Assembly (NCBI RefSeq): GCF_000159995.1
Contig: NZ_GG700642.1
Location: 1,010,242-1,074,241, forward strand
DNA: 64,000 nt
Reading direction: 5' to 3'
Source of the DNA: Alloprevotella tannerae ATCC 51259
Lineage (GTDB): Bacteria > Bacteroidota > Bacteroidia > Bacteroidales > Bacteroidaceae
Below the pieces are notes generated by a model that ran no database searches, was not told the origin of the DNA, and was given only the letters and a program-made list of their open reading frames with translations. Position 1 is the first letter of the stretch, and each line of letters opens with the position of its first letter. The position numbers were made by a program, and so were the translations under genes. Positions 37,321 to 44,672 of the stretch are shown here, piece by piece.

Positions 37321-38033
37321 AGGGCTTTTTCAGCCGCCAAGAATTGTTCGGCTTTCAAAATATCGGAGGCGTGATCTATATCCAAAACTTTAGAAAAGGG
37401 CCAAGCTTGTAGTTTTCGCCCATCTTTGATCAGCCCTCGCTGGAAATTACGCATTCTATGCTGCCCTTCAGCCATACAACGTCGAAGCGTCTGTAAGCAA
37501 ATCGGTTTCAATCCATATATTCCGCCGGAAATATATTTTGAGTCTTGCGTTGCCGTATCTCCAAAATCAGAAATCATCAAGTGATCGCCGGTTTCGACAT
37601 AAAGCGGGCGCTCATCATCTATAAAATCGCTCACGCCCATCAAGCCATCATAAGGCGTTGTAGAAAAATCCTCTATGTAACGAGCAAACTCCTCTTCCCT
37701 GAAAATCGTATCTACCGTCGTAAGGCAAAAAGAGCCCTCTTCAAGGAGTGAGGACAAGGTATAAAAGCTATGCATTGAGCTTGGTGTGGACTTCACAACC
37801 AGTCGGCAATGCTTCCCAAAAGGCTCTGACATTAATTTGCGCACATATTCAGCCGTTTCAGGATAAAAGTCATTAGCTACAATAGCGATCTGCTCCGCTC
37901 CATTGGCATTAAAAATACGAATCAACCGATGAATCATAGGCTCTCCGTTTAATTCAACCAATGGTTTGGGCTGCGCTATACCCTCTTGCATCAGACGCGA
38001 TCCCTCGCCGGCCGCAATAATGGCGTAATTCAT
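37317..38033 (-). CDS. Sugar/polyol-phosphate nucleotidyltransferase
   Basis: 238 residues, nucleotidyltransferase fold of the LicC/GlmU type. The N-terminal GEGSRLMQEGIAQPKPLVELNGEPMIHRLIRIF has the G-x-G-x-R-x6-P-K-P-L signature. TTVDTIFREEEF carries the metal-binding Asp pair region, and the C-terminus has LDIDHASDILKAEQFL. It probably makes an NDP- or CDP-activated polar group that the CDP-alcohol phosphotransferase in the same operon can use. The start overlaps the pdxA stop by 4 bp. Similar pairing occurs in inositol-lipid and di-inositol-phosphate pathways; no inositol-phosphate synthase is in this window. Confidence 0.83.
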   Translation of the reverse strand: MNYAIIAAGEGSRLMQEGIAQPKPLVELNGEPMIHRLIRIFNANGAEQIAIVANDFYPETAEYVRKLMSEPFGKHCRLVVKSTPSSMHSFYTLSSLLEEGSFCLTTVDTIFREEEFARYIEDFSTTPYDGLMGVSDFIDDERPLYVETGDHLMISDFGDTATQDSKYISGGIYGLKPICLQTLRRCMAEGQHRMRNFQRGLIKDGRKLQAWPFSKVLDIDHASDILKAEQFLAAEKAL

Positions 38034-39190
38034 TCTGTCGAATCGTTTTTAGCAACCTTACGGGCGCGCTCATTTTCCTGTCTCTTCTCGTAGAGTCCTA
38101 ATGGCAGCGGATCGGCCTTAGCAGCAGCATCTGCTTTTCTGTTTCTATAAATATCTATGGCCGAATAAACAGCAGATCTAAAAGACGCAACAGAAGCCAC
38201 GCCTTTACCGGCAATATCGTAAGCCACACCATGGTCCGGCGAAGTGCGCACAGCGGATAGTCCGGCCGTAAAGTTGACGCCTTCTTCCATAGCAAGAGCC
38301 TTAAAAGGCGCTAATCCTTGATCATGATACATAGCCAATACGGCATCAAATCGGCGATGAAGCTCTGAGCCGAAAAAGCCATCGGCAGGATAAGGACCGA
38401 AGACGTTTTTACCTTCTTTGACCAACTTCTCGATAACCGGCTTTATGATGTTAGCTTCCTCGCTCCCGATCGTTCCTTTATCACCACAATGGGGATTCAA
38501 AGACAAGACTGCAATGCGCGGCATAGGAAGCAGGAAGTCTGTACGCAAAGAGCGTTGTAGCAATCGAAGTTTCAATTCTACACGCTCCGCAGTGATAGCC
38601 GGAGCAACCTCGCTCAGCGGCAAATGTGTCGTCACTAACGCTACACGCAACTGACCATTCATTAAAATCATCAGCGGCTCATACTCGCCTTGCAAACGAT
38701 CTTGCAGGTATTCAGTATGGCCGGTAAAATGAAAGTCATCACTCTGAATCGTAAACTTATCTATCGGCGCAGTAACGAGCACATCAATCTTCCCCTCTCT
38801 CAAATCTGCCGTCGCACGCTCCAAGGCGCAATAAGCCGCAAAGCCCGCTGCCTTGTCCGGTTGACCAAGATTAACCGGCACATCTTTTTTTACGCAATCG
38901 ATAAGGTTGAGTTGCCCATCAACTGCCCGAGCACTATCCTCTATTATTTGGTAATTAAATTGTAGACCTAAAGCCTTCTTATGCGCATTTGCGATCTGCG
39001 GAGACCCATAAACAATCGGCGTGCACATTTCAAACATAGTTGGATTTCCAAAAGTTTGAAAGATCAACTCATAACCTACGCCGTTTGTATCTCCGTGCGT
39101 GATGCCTACCTTTATATGCGATTGAGGCGAATGAGCAGCGCCAACTGCCTCTCTTTGATTATCTCTCATGTTATTCATTTTATTGTTCAT
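38030..39190 (-). CDS. pdxA: 4-hydroxythreonine-4-phosphate dehydrogenase
   Basis: Oxidises 4-phosphohydroxy-L-threonine in the DXP-dependent vitamin B6 pathway; a zinc/NAD enzyme. The 386-residue protein has KVGITHGDTNGVGYELIFQTF at the start, FHFTGHTEYLQDRL with the substrate and metal-binding His, LSLNPHCGDKGTIGSEE with a second metal-ligand His, and VLAMYHDQGLAPFKAL with the third. An N-terminal extension (about residues 1-26) is poorly conserved and offers three ATGs (39190, 39178, 39169). It is 44 nt downstream of rlmN and overlaps the nucleotidyltransferase gene by 4 bp. Confidence 0.95.
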   Translation of the reverse strand: MNNKMNNMRDNQREAVGAAHSPQSHIKVGITHGDTNGVGYELIFQTFGNPTMFEMCTPIVYGSPQIANAHKKALGLQFNYQIIEDSARAVDGQLNLIDCVKKDVPVNLGQPDKAAGFAAYCALERATADLREGKIDVLVTAPIDKFTIQSDDFHFTGHTEYLQDRLQGEYEPLMILMNGQLRVALVTTHLPLSEVAPAITAERVELKLRLLQRSLRTDFLLPMPRIAVLSLNPHCGDKGTIGSEEANIIKPVIEKLVKEGKNVFGPYPADGFFGSELHRRFDAVLAMYHDQGLAPFKALAMEEGVNFTAGLSAVRTSPDHGVAYDIAGKGVASVASFRSAVYSAIDIYRNRKADAAAKADPLPLGLYEKRQENERARKVAKNDSTE

Positions 39191-39234
39191 TTGTTTATGC
39201 CAATCAGCTTACGCCATCTGCACCAACAAGGTTG

Positions 39235-40317
39235 TTATTTCTTTTCTTTTAATTCCTCTTCCTGCTTCTTGGTCGACAGCAAGCCGCAAGCGGCAAAAAT
39301 ATCCTGCCCACGCGATGCGCGAATCGTAGTAAAGATACCGTGTGCGGTCAAATAGTCGCGAAAGCGCAGCATCTTTTGGTCATCAACGCCTTTAAGCGGC
39401 GTATCCGGTATTTGATGAAACCTGATGAGGTTGATTCTACAATCCAAACCTTTAAGCAATTCGATGATCGCTGCAGCATCTTTCAAGCTATCGTTTACGC
39501 CTGAAAACACGATGTATTCAAACGATAAGCGACGCTGTTTACTCCCTACGCCTTCATTCGTTCGAGGCCGACAGAAGTCATATTGCTTCAGCAGGCGCAC
39601 AACGTCTTTGATAGGATAAGCGCGCTCCACGGGCATTATCTTCTCTCGCTCTGCCGGTACGGCGTGGTGCAAACTGATGGCCAAACTGCACTTACTCTCG
39701 TCCAAAAAGCGCTTTAAGCCTTGCAGGAGGCCTATCGTACTCACCGTAATCCGCTTCGGACTCCAAGCATATCCCTCGGGCGATGTCAGAATCTCCGTGG
39801 CACGCAAGACGTTATCTAAGTTGTCAAAAGGTTCTCCTTGCCCCATAAACACGATATTCGTCAATCGTTCGCGCTCCGGCAAGGAGTAAATTTGATTCAA
39901 AATATCAGCCGCCGACAAAGAAGCGACATAGCCTTGGCGGCCGGTCATACAAAAGGCGCAATGCATCTTGCAGCCCACTTGCGACGAAACACAAAGCGTG
40001 CCCCGATCTCCGTCCGGAATAAAAACCGTCTCGATATAATCTCCCGACAGCGTACGATACAGATACTTGATCGTCCCATCTTTACTATATTGAGCATCTA
40101 TGGGCGACGAATTACCAATCACATACTGCTGCTTCAGCAACTCTCGCGCTGCCAGCGAAAGATTGGTCATCTCGTCGATCTCCCTTACGTGGTGCACGTA
40201 AAGCCAACGAGCAATCTGTTTACCCACAAAAGCGGGCAACTGCAATGAGCGCGCCACATCTTTTAATTCCGAAGGCGTAAGCCCGAGTAAGTTCTTTTTC
40301 TGCTGATAGTCTGCCAT
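39235..40317 (-). CDS. rlmN: Dual-specificity 23S rRNA/tRNA adenosine-C2 methyltransferase
   Basis: Radical SAM enzyme methylating C2 of A2503 in 23S rRNA and A37 in some tRNAs. The 360-residue protein starts MADYQQKKNLLGLTPSELKDVA. The radical SAM cluster motif is CKMHCAFCMTGRQG (C-x3-C-x2-C), the methyl-carrying and catalytic Cys regions are present (IFAACGLL near the C-terminus), and VFMGQGEPFDNLDNVL is the SAM-binding GEP motif. The ATG at 40317 fits the family and follows a consensus promoter. First gene of a seven-gene operon. Confidence 0.95.
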   Translation of the reverse strand: MADYQQKKNLLGLTPSELKDVARSLQLPAFVGKQIARWLYVHHVREIDEMTNLSLAARELLKQQYVIGNSSPIDAQYSKDGTIKYLYRTLSGDYIETVFIPDGDRGTLCVSSQVGCKMHCAFCMTGRQGYVASLSAADILNQIYSLPERERLTNIVFMGQGEPFDNLDNVLRATEILTSPEGYAWSPKRITVSTIGLLQGLKRFLDESKCSLAISLHHAVPAEREKIMPVERAYPIKDVVRLLKQYDFCRPRTNEGVGSKQRRLSFEYIVFSGVNDSLKDAAAIIELLKGLDCRINLIRFHQIPDTPLKGVDDQKMLRFRDYLTAHGIFTTIRASRGQDIFAACGLLSTKKQEEELKEKK

Positions 40318-40334
40318 AATAAGCAATAATGCTG

Positions 40335-40365
40335 CAAAATTACACGAAAAAAGGGCGTGAGCAAA
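40335..40365 (-). promoter_or_regulatory. Promoter of the rlmN-pdxA operon
   Basis: On the minus strand, TTTG (40362-40365), 19 nt, TAATTTTG (40335-40342), 17 nt before the rlmN ATG: a full consensus match. Confidence 0.7.
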
Positions 40366-40414
40366 ACTTATTTTCCACTTACAGCCTCCCGCCTTGCATC
40401 TTTTCAGCGCAGGC

Positions 40415-40540
40415 AACTGACAAAGACTATCACGAATAGGTCGGAACCGCAGTATCGTGTATTAGTTCCTTTTTACCACAAACAACCAACGAAGGCTGCT
40501 CTGAACAGGTCTGGACTATATTATAGGCGAATTTGGGATA
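40415..40540. repeat. 69-bp repeat, block A (about two copies)
   Basis: Equivalent positions recur 69 bp apart (40442 and 40511). On the plus strand the frame reads ITNRSEPQYRVLVPFYHKQPTKAALNRSGLYYRR, the same 23-codon period as block B. No start, signal or family is recognised, so it is called as a DNA repeat and not a gene. Confidence 0.6.
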
Positions 40541-40829
40541 AGAGACTCTTATCTAATAGCCTCAAGGGGCGACAGACCTTAGACAGAGGTAAGCGGTAGC
40601 GCAGCCCTTGTGTCGTGGATTCCCACTATCTAAACCCTGAAGGGGCACCAGAACACTAACCCTCAACCTTCCGTCACCCCTACGGGGTTCATCTTTCCAC
40701 GCATGCTTATCAGGAGTTGCGTTCTTACGAGCTTCACATCCAGCCTAAGGTCTTTCGCCCCGTCGGGGCTTGCAGTCCGATAACCTTATCCCGAACTCGC
40801 GTATATTATTATAGTATGCAGCTTTCTAT
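40541..40829. other. GC-rich spacer with small palindromes
   Basis: Lies between the two 69-bp blocks. It contains several short palindromic or near-palindromic motifs such as CCCCTACGGGG (about 40676) and GCCCCGTCGGGGC (about 40757), with similar AAGGGGC strings at about 40563 and 40638. No gene is supported. Confidence 0.45.
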
Positions 40830-41075
40830 TCGACACAAGCAACCGACGAAGGCTATTATGAATAGGACGGAGTCATATTATCGCGTACCGGTTTCTATTT
40901 CCTATAAGCAACTAAGGAAGATTATTACGAACAGGGCGGAGTCATATTATCGTGTTCCGGTTTCTATTTTCCATAAGCAACTAAGGAAGGCTATTACGAA
41001 CAGGGCGGAGTCATTGTGCTGCATAGTAGTTTCTATTCAGCGCATACTATCAATGAAAACGGCAACGAATAGGAT
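40830..41075. repeat. 69-bp tandem repeat, block B (three and a half copies)
   Basis: CGGAGTCAT recurs at 40868, 40937 and 41006, exactly 69 bp apart. The second and third units are almost identical over most of their length. The plus frame reads (K)QxxKxIxNRxESYYRVPVSI repeatedly (23 residues per unit), in the same frame as block A. Whether it is translated is unknown; there is no recognisable promoter or signal peptide. Confidence 0.75.
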
Positions 41076-41131
41076 GAAACTATAATACACTGCATCATTC
41101 ACCAATTTTCCCCCATACAATCAAAATTGGG

Positions 41132-41215
41132 CACATTGGTCCAATAAATTAGCCACATTGGTCCAAACGATTGGAAATATTAGTCCAACTAATTGGACCA
41201 ACGTGTCCAATGCTG
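41132..41215. repeat. 84-bp four-unit, 22-bp-period element with TTGGTCCAA cores
   Basis: Cores TTGGTCCAA (41136, 41158), TTAGTCCAA (41180) and CGTGTCCAA (41202) are exactly 22 bp apart. An extra TTGGACCAA lies at 41193. The first two units share the 13-base string CACATTGGTCCAA. Four units at this period span 84 bp, the same geometry as the GTAC-type elements, but with a different core sequence. Located upstream of rlmN and downstream of DUF6078. Confidence 0.7.
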
Positions 41216-41261
41216 TTTAGTACGCATGTTTTTGAAAGAACCTACTAAGGTCTTTAATAAT

Positions 41262-41396
41262 ATACACAAGTATAAGGGAGCAGAGACCGATGAAGAACTT
41301 GGCAGCATATACAAGTATAAGGGAGCAGAGACCGATGAAGAACCTGGCAGCATATACAAGTGTAAGGACACAGAGACCTCTATTAAGGACTTGACA
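41262..41396. repeat. 45-bp tandem repeat, three copies
   Basis: Copies at 41262-41306, 41307-41351 and 41352-41396; the first two differ at few positions and the third is more diverged. The plus frame would read YKYKGAETDEELGSI (15 residues per unit). The reading frame has no recognised family and runs into the convergent DUF6078 gene, so no protein is called. Confidence 0.75.
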
Positions 41397-41425
41397 GCGA
41401 ATGTCGATCTTGGAAAAGCAAGGGC

Positions 41426-41884
41426 CTACTTATATCTCGATAACCGCATCAGTGCGGCATATTGCTCATCATAGCGATCAAACTCGATAGCAGCGCCGTC
41501 ATAGCCCATTTCGGTAAAGGAAAGGCGAACCAACTCCTGCTCTTCCTCGGTGATGGCGCGTCGCTGCTGCTTTACTTTGTAATAGACATTTGAACCAAAG
41601 CACGACATTACTTCGTATCGCGCGCGACGCAAGTCAGCCGCCCGCACGTTGTCGTAAATGTGCGAGATGCCCCAGGCAAACCTCTCCTTGCGATCGGGAA
41701 CGAAGGAAGGGCAAGGCTGTGCGCCTGTAATCACGGCAGGGTTTACGGCGGTATAGATGTTATGCGTGTTCGCAGCAAGCATCTTATGGGCTGTGTGGCG
41801 CAGACATTCGCCGGCTTTCTCACAATGAGTGCCTGCACAATGCGCAAAGTCAATGTCTAACCGGTTGTATTCTTCTTGAGTCAT
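41426..41884 (-). CDS. DUF6078 family protein
   Basis: 152 residues, function unknown. MTQEEYNRLDIDFAHCAGTHCEKAGECLRHTAHKML carries C-x4-C-x5-C, which together with GAQPCPSF could bind a metal. The C-terminal half has RYEVMSCFGSNVYYKVKQQRRAITEEEQELVRLSFTEMGY, a helical pattern typical of this Bacteroidota family. The ATG at 41884 is chosen over one 33 nt upstream because the family starts near the YNRLDIDFAHC motif. It borders the repeat-rich segment and lies downstream of pepD. Confidence 0.72.
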   Translation of the reverse strand: MTQEEYNRLDIDFAHCAGTHCEKAGECLRHTAHKMLAANTHNIYTAVNPAVITGAQPCPSFVPDRKERFAWGISHIYDNVRAADLRRARYEVMSCFGSNVYYKVKQQRRAITEEEQELVRLSFTEMGYDGAAIEFDRYDEQYAALMRLSRYK

Positions 41885-42002
41885 AGTATAAATAACTAAT
41901 CTTACCTTTAACTTCAAATGTAATCATCACTCCTTATATATCATCAAACTCACCTTAATGCTCCAAGAGCGCAAATCCTACCATAAAAAAAACTTACAAA
42001 AG

Positions 42003-42032
42003 GAAAGGGATACCCAAGCGGACATCCCTTTC
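42003..42032 (-). terminator. Terminator of pepD
   Basis: GAAAGGGAT (42003-42011) pairs with ATCCCTTTC (42024-42032). On the minus strand it is followed by a T-rich stretch, 22 bases past the pepD stop. Confidence 0.7.
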
Positions 42033-42053
42033 TCATATCATAATCTGCGCTCA

Positions 42054-43502
42054 TCAAATAGCCTTCAAAAGCGCTAAGAGGTGATCCCAAACCATTTGTA
42101 CGGTAGGTATCAGCAAACGCTCGTCGGGACTGTGCACTCCGCGCATCGTAGGACCAACGCTGACCATATCCATATGAGGATATTTCTCGCTGAAAAGACC
42201 GCACTCCAAACCTGCGTGAATACCGCGCACAATGGGCTCTTTCTTGAAGAGTTGCTTATAGGTCTCCACGGCTTTCTGCACCAATGGGCTGTTTGGATCG
42301 GTGTTCCAACCCGGATAGCCGTCGCCGGTTACAATCTTCGTAGCACCGCCCAACTCGAATGCTGCGCGCACTACGGCACTCACGTGTTTGCGGTTGCTCA
42401 TAATGCTTGAGCGCTGACTCGTCACAACATCGACCTTGTTGCCCACGCGATGGATGCTGGCCAGGTTGGAGCTGGTCTCAACAAAGCCGGGGATGGTTTG
42501 GCTCATCGCAAAAACACCATTGAAAACAGCGAGGAAGGTGGATAATTGGCGTTGAGCTTGTGCGGGTTCTTGCGCCTCCTTAGCGTTCTCCTCCGTCTCA
42601 AGCAATACTTGAATGTTCTTCTCCGTCTCAGAAAATTCTTCTTTCAAAGCCTCACCAAAGATATTCAGATCAGCGCGCAGCTCATCCTTAAAGTCATTAG
42701 GAATGGCAACAATAGCATAGCCCTCACGAGGAATAGCGTTGTGCAGACCGCCCGTTTGAATGTCAACCAATCGCAAATCTGTCTTCTTCAACTCTTGGCA
42801 GAGGAAACGCACCAATTGCTTATTGGCATTCGCACGGTTCTTATTAATATCATCGCCTGAGTGACCACCCATCAAACCTTTCACCATTACCTTGCAGGTA
42901 TAATAACCGGCCGGAATCGGCGTAACGTCAAAGGGGAATTCGGCTACCGTATTTGCACCGCCGGCGCAGCTTACAAAAATCTCTCCTTCGTCTTCCGAGT
43001 CGAGATTGATCAGATAATCTCCGTTCATAAAGTCGGATTTCATACCGATAGCACCGCCCAAACCGGTTTCCTCATCGCGCGTGAACACACACTCGATAGG
43101 TCCGTGCTCGATGTCGTTGCTCTTGAGCACAGCCATCTCCATTGCTACGCCGATACCATCATCAGCTCCAAGCGTGGTACCTTTTGCCTTGAGCCATTCG
43201 CCATCAATATAGGTTTGAATGGGATCTTTCTTGAAGTCGAACTCAACGTCGGCATTCTTCTCACACACCATATCCATATGGCTTTGCAAGACGATCGTCG
43301 GACGACCTTCATAGCCTTTCGTTGCCGGCTTTTTAATTACGACGTTGCCCGTCTCATCTGTCTTATATTCCAAGCCTAAATCTTGTGCAAACTTCACAAG
43401 AAATTCCATCATTAGATCTTCGTGCTTAGAAGGACGTGGTATGCGGTTTACTTCCGCAAAACAATCAAAGACAACCTTAGGTTGCAAATCTTTTTTTTCC
43501 AT
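42054..43502 (-). CDS. pepD: Aminoacyl-histidine dipeptidase (Xaa-His, M20 family)
   Basis: Cytosolic metallopeptidase cleaving dipeptides such as carnosine-type Xaa-His. The 482-residue protein has the M20 features: VLQSHMDMVCEKN with the first zinc His and Asp, TLGADDGIGVAMEMAVL with the bridging Asp, FTRDEETGLGGAIGM with the catalytic and metal Glu, LINLDSEDEGEIFVSCAGG, and near the C-terminus RGIHAGLECGLFSEKYPHMDMVSVGPTMRGVHSPDERL with the last ligand His. Length fits PepD (about 485). It is divergent from the small membrane protein at 43560. Confidence 0.96.
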   Translation of the reverse strand: MEKKDLQPKVVFDCFAEVNRIPRPSKHEDLMMEFLVKFAQDLGLEYKTDETGNVVIKKPATKGYEGRPTIVLQSHMDMVCEKNADVEFDFKKDPIQTYIDGEWLKAKGTTLGADDGIGVAMEMAVLKSNDIEHGPIECVFTRDEETGLGGAIGMKSDFMNGDYLINLDSEDEGEIFVSCAGGANTVAEFPFDVTPIPAGYYTCKVMVKGLMGGHSGDDINKNRANANKQLVRFLCQELKKTDLRLVDIQTGGLHNAIPREGYAIVAIPNDFKDELRADLNIFGEALKEEFSETEKNIQVLLETEENAKEAQEPAQAQRQLSTFLAVFNGVFAMSQTIPGFVETSSNLASIHRVGNKVDVVTSQRSSIMSNRKHVSAVVRAAFELGGATKIVTGDGYPGWNTDPNSPLVQKAVETYKQLFKKEPIVRGIHAGLECGLFSEKYPHMDMVSVGPTMRGVHSPDERLLIPTVQMVWDHLLALLKAI

Positions 43503-43533
43503 AATCTTAGACTGATTCTATGTTTTAATTATC

Positions 43534-43541
43534 TATCTTTG
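43534..43541 (+). promoter_or_regulatory. -7 box before the small membrane protein and ompH
   Basis: TATCTTTG followed by C, 18 nt before the ATG at 43560. No clear -33 match. Confidence 0.5.
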
Positions 43542-43559
43542 CAGGCAAATATAAAGATA

Positions 43560-43781
43560 ATGTTTGAGAATTTTGGATTTGCTCTTGTTTTAATTGCTGC
43601 CGGCCTCGCTTTTTTGGCCGTAAAGCTCTTCTTTGGGAAGAAATTTGTGCACACACACCTCGAAGGCAACAAAGCATTAAACAAAAAAGGCATTACTTGC
43701 GTAATGGAAATGGAGCGCAAAGAGCGCGCGAAGTCCAATAAGCGAAAAGTGTCTGAGCGTTCAAGCGAAACAAAAGAATAA
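43560..43781 (+). CDS. Conserved small membrane protein
   Basis: 73 residues. One membrane helix (MFENFGFALVLIAAGLAFLAVKLFF) is followed by a cytoplasmic segment with HTHLEGNKALNKKGITCVMEMERKERAKSN. I recognise the GNKAL-x-KKGI-x-C pattern from small Bacteroidota membrane proteins of unknown function. The ATG at 43560 lies just after a -7 box; upstream in-frame codons overlap pepD. It ends 3 nt before the OmpH-like gene, so the two are probably co-transcribed. Confidence 0.75.
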   Translation: MFENFGFALVLIAAGLAFLAVKLFFGKKFVHTHLEGNKALNKKGITCVMEMERKERAKSNKRKVSERSSETKE

Positions 43782-43784
43782 GAT

Positions 43785-44378
43785 ATGAAAAGATTCACAC
43801 TATTAGCCTTCACGGCACTATTGATGATCGGCTGCAAAAACAATCAAAATCCGGCGCAACAACATGCCAACGGATTGCCTAAAGCTGCTGCAGAAGGAAG
43901 TGCCGCAGCAAAAGGAGAAATTGCCTATGTAGAAGTAGACAGCTTGTCTAAGCAATATAAGTTTTGCACCGACCAGCAAGAAATACTAAAGCGCAAACAA
44001 GCAGACTACTCTGCTAAATTAGAGAAAGAAGGCACTGCTCTGCAAAAAACAATGGCTGCTTTTCAACAAAAAATGCAGGCGGGTAAGATTACCAACCAGC
44101 AAGAAGCGCAGCAAGCACAAGCTACCGTCCAGCAAATGCAATCGAATTTGACGCGTCATCAACGACAATATGAAGAGGCTATGACTAAAGCTACACAAGC
44201 CTATCAAAAGGAGTTGCGCAAGCGCATCAATGATTATCTCGCCAAATACAATAAAGATGGACGCTACAGCTTGATACTCACAAATAGCGAGGCTACTATC
44301 AATATATTGTATGCAACACCCGGCTCAGACATTACGAAAGAGGTCATCGAAGGGCTGAACAAGGAGTATAAAAAGTAA
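43785..44378 (+). CDS. OmpH/Skp-family periplasmic chaperone, lipoprotein form
   Basis: 197 residues. The signal MKRFTLLAFTALLMIGCKNNQN has a lipobox with Cys 17, so it is a predicted lipoprotein, unlike soluble Skp. After a linker, GEIAYVEVDSLSKQYKFCTDQQEILKRKQADYSAKLEKEGTALQKTMAAF begins the OmpH core. The long coiled coil (to about residue 150) is rich in Gln, Ala and Lys, and the domain closes with GRYSLILTNSEATINILYA. It likely escorts outer-membrane proteins to the BAM complex. Follows the small membrane protein by 3 nt. Confidence 0.88.
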   Translation: MKRFTLLAFTALLMIGCKNNQNPAQQHANGLPKAAAEGSAAAKGEIAYVEVDSLSKQYKFCTDQQEILKRKQADYSAKLEKEGTALQKTMAAFQQKMQAGKITNQQEAQQAQATVQQMQSNLTRHQRQYEEAMTKATQAYQKELRKRINDYLAKYNKDGRYSLILTNSEATINILYATPGSDITKEVIEGLNKEYKK

Positions 44379-44429
44379 AAACCGCATATTTTTTTACGAC
44401 AAATAGTAGGTCGTACCGCTCGAAACGCT

Positions 44430-44437
44430 TACTTTTG
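44430..44437 (+). promoter_or_regulatory. -7 box before tRNA-Ser
   Basis: TACTTTTG followed by C, ending 18 nt before the tRNA 5' end. The -33 region has no TTTG. Confidence 0.5.
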
Positions 44438-44455
44438 CACGTGATTAAAAACAAA

Positions 44456-44546
44456 GGAAGGTTGGCAGAGTGACCGAATGCGCTGGACTCGAAATCCGGT
44501 ATACCCTTTTCGGGTATCGGGGGTTTGAATCCCTCACCTTCCGCCA
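44456..44546 (+). tRNA. tRNA-Ser (anticodon CGA)
   Basis: Cloverleaf read by eye. The acceptor stem GGAAGGT pairs with ACCTTCC (44536-44542), followed by discriminator G and an encoded CCA. The anticodon arm has loop CTCGAAA, giving anticodon CGA, which reads UCG serine codons. A long variable arm (ATACCC TTTT CGGGTAT) is typical of class II tRNA-Ser. The T arm has loop TTTGAAT. 91 nt including CCA. Single gene, no neighbouring tRNAs. Confidence 0.95.
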
Positions 44547-44672
44547 AAGGACTTTGAGGCATAAGGCACGAAAACTCCTCATTTGAAAAAAAAGCACGAA
44601 GAACGTTGTAAGCTCAAAAGCTTTACAGCGTTTTTTTGTCCGAAAAACTTTGGATAGGCATTTATATAAATT

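Noticed and set aside
40717-41085. Open frame with 23-residue repeats as a real gene
   Set aside because: No promoter, signal or family; better explained as a 69-bp DNA repeat. Kept as a finding, not as a CDS.
41193-41474. Open frame over the 45-bp repeat
   Set aside because: It runs into the convergent DUF6078 gene and consists mainly of the tandem repeat.
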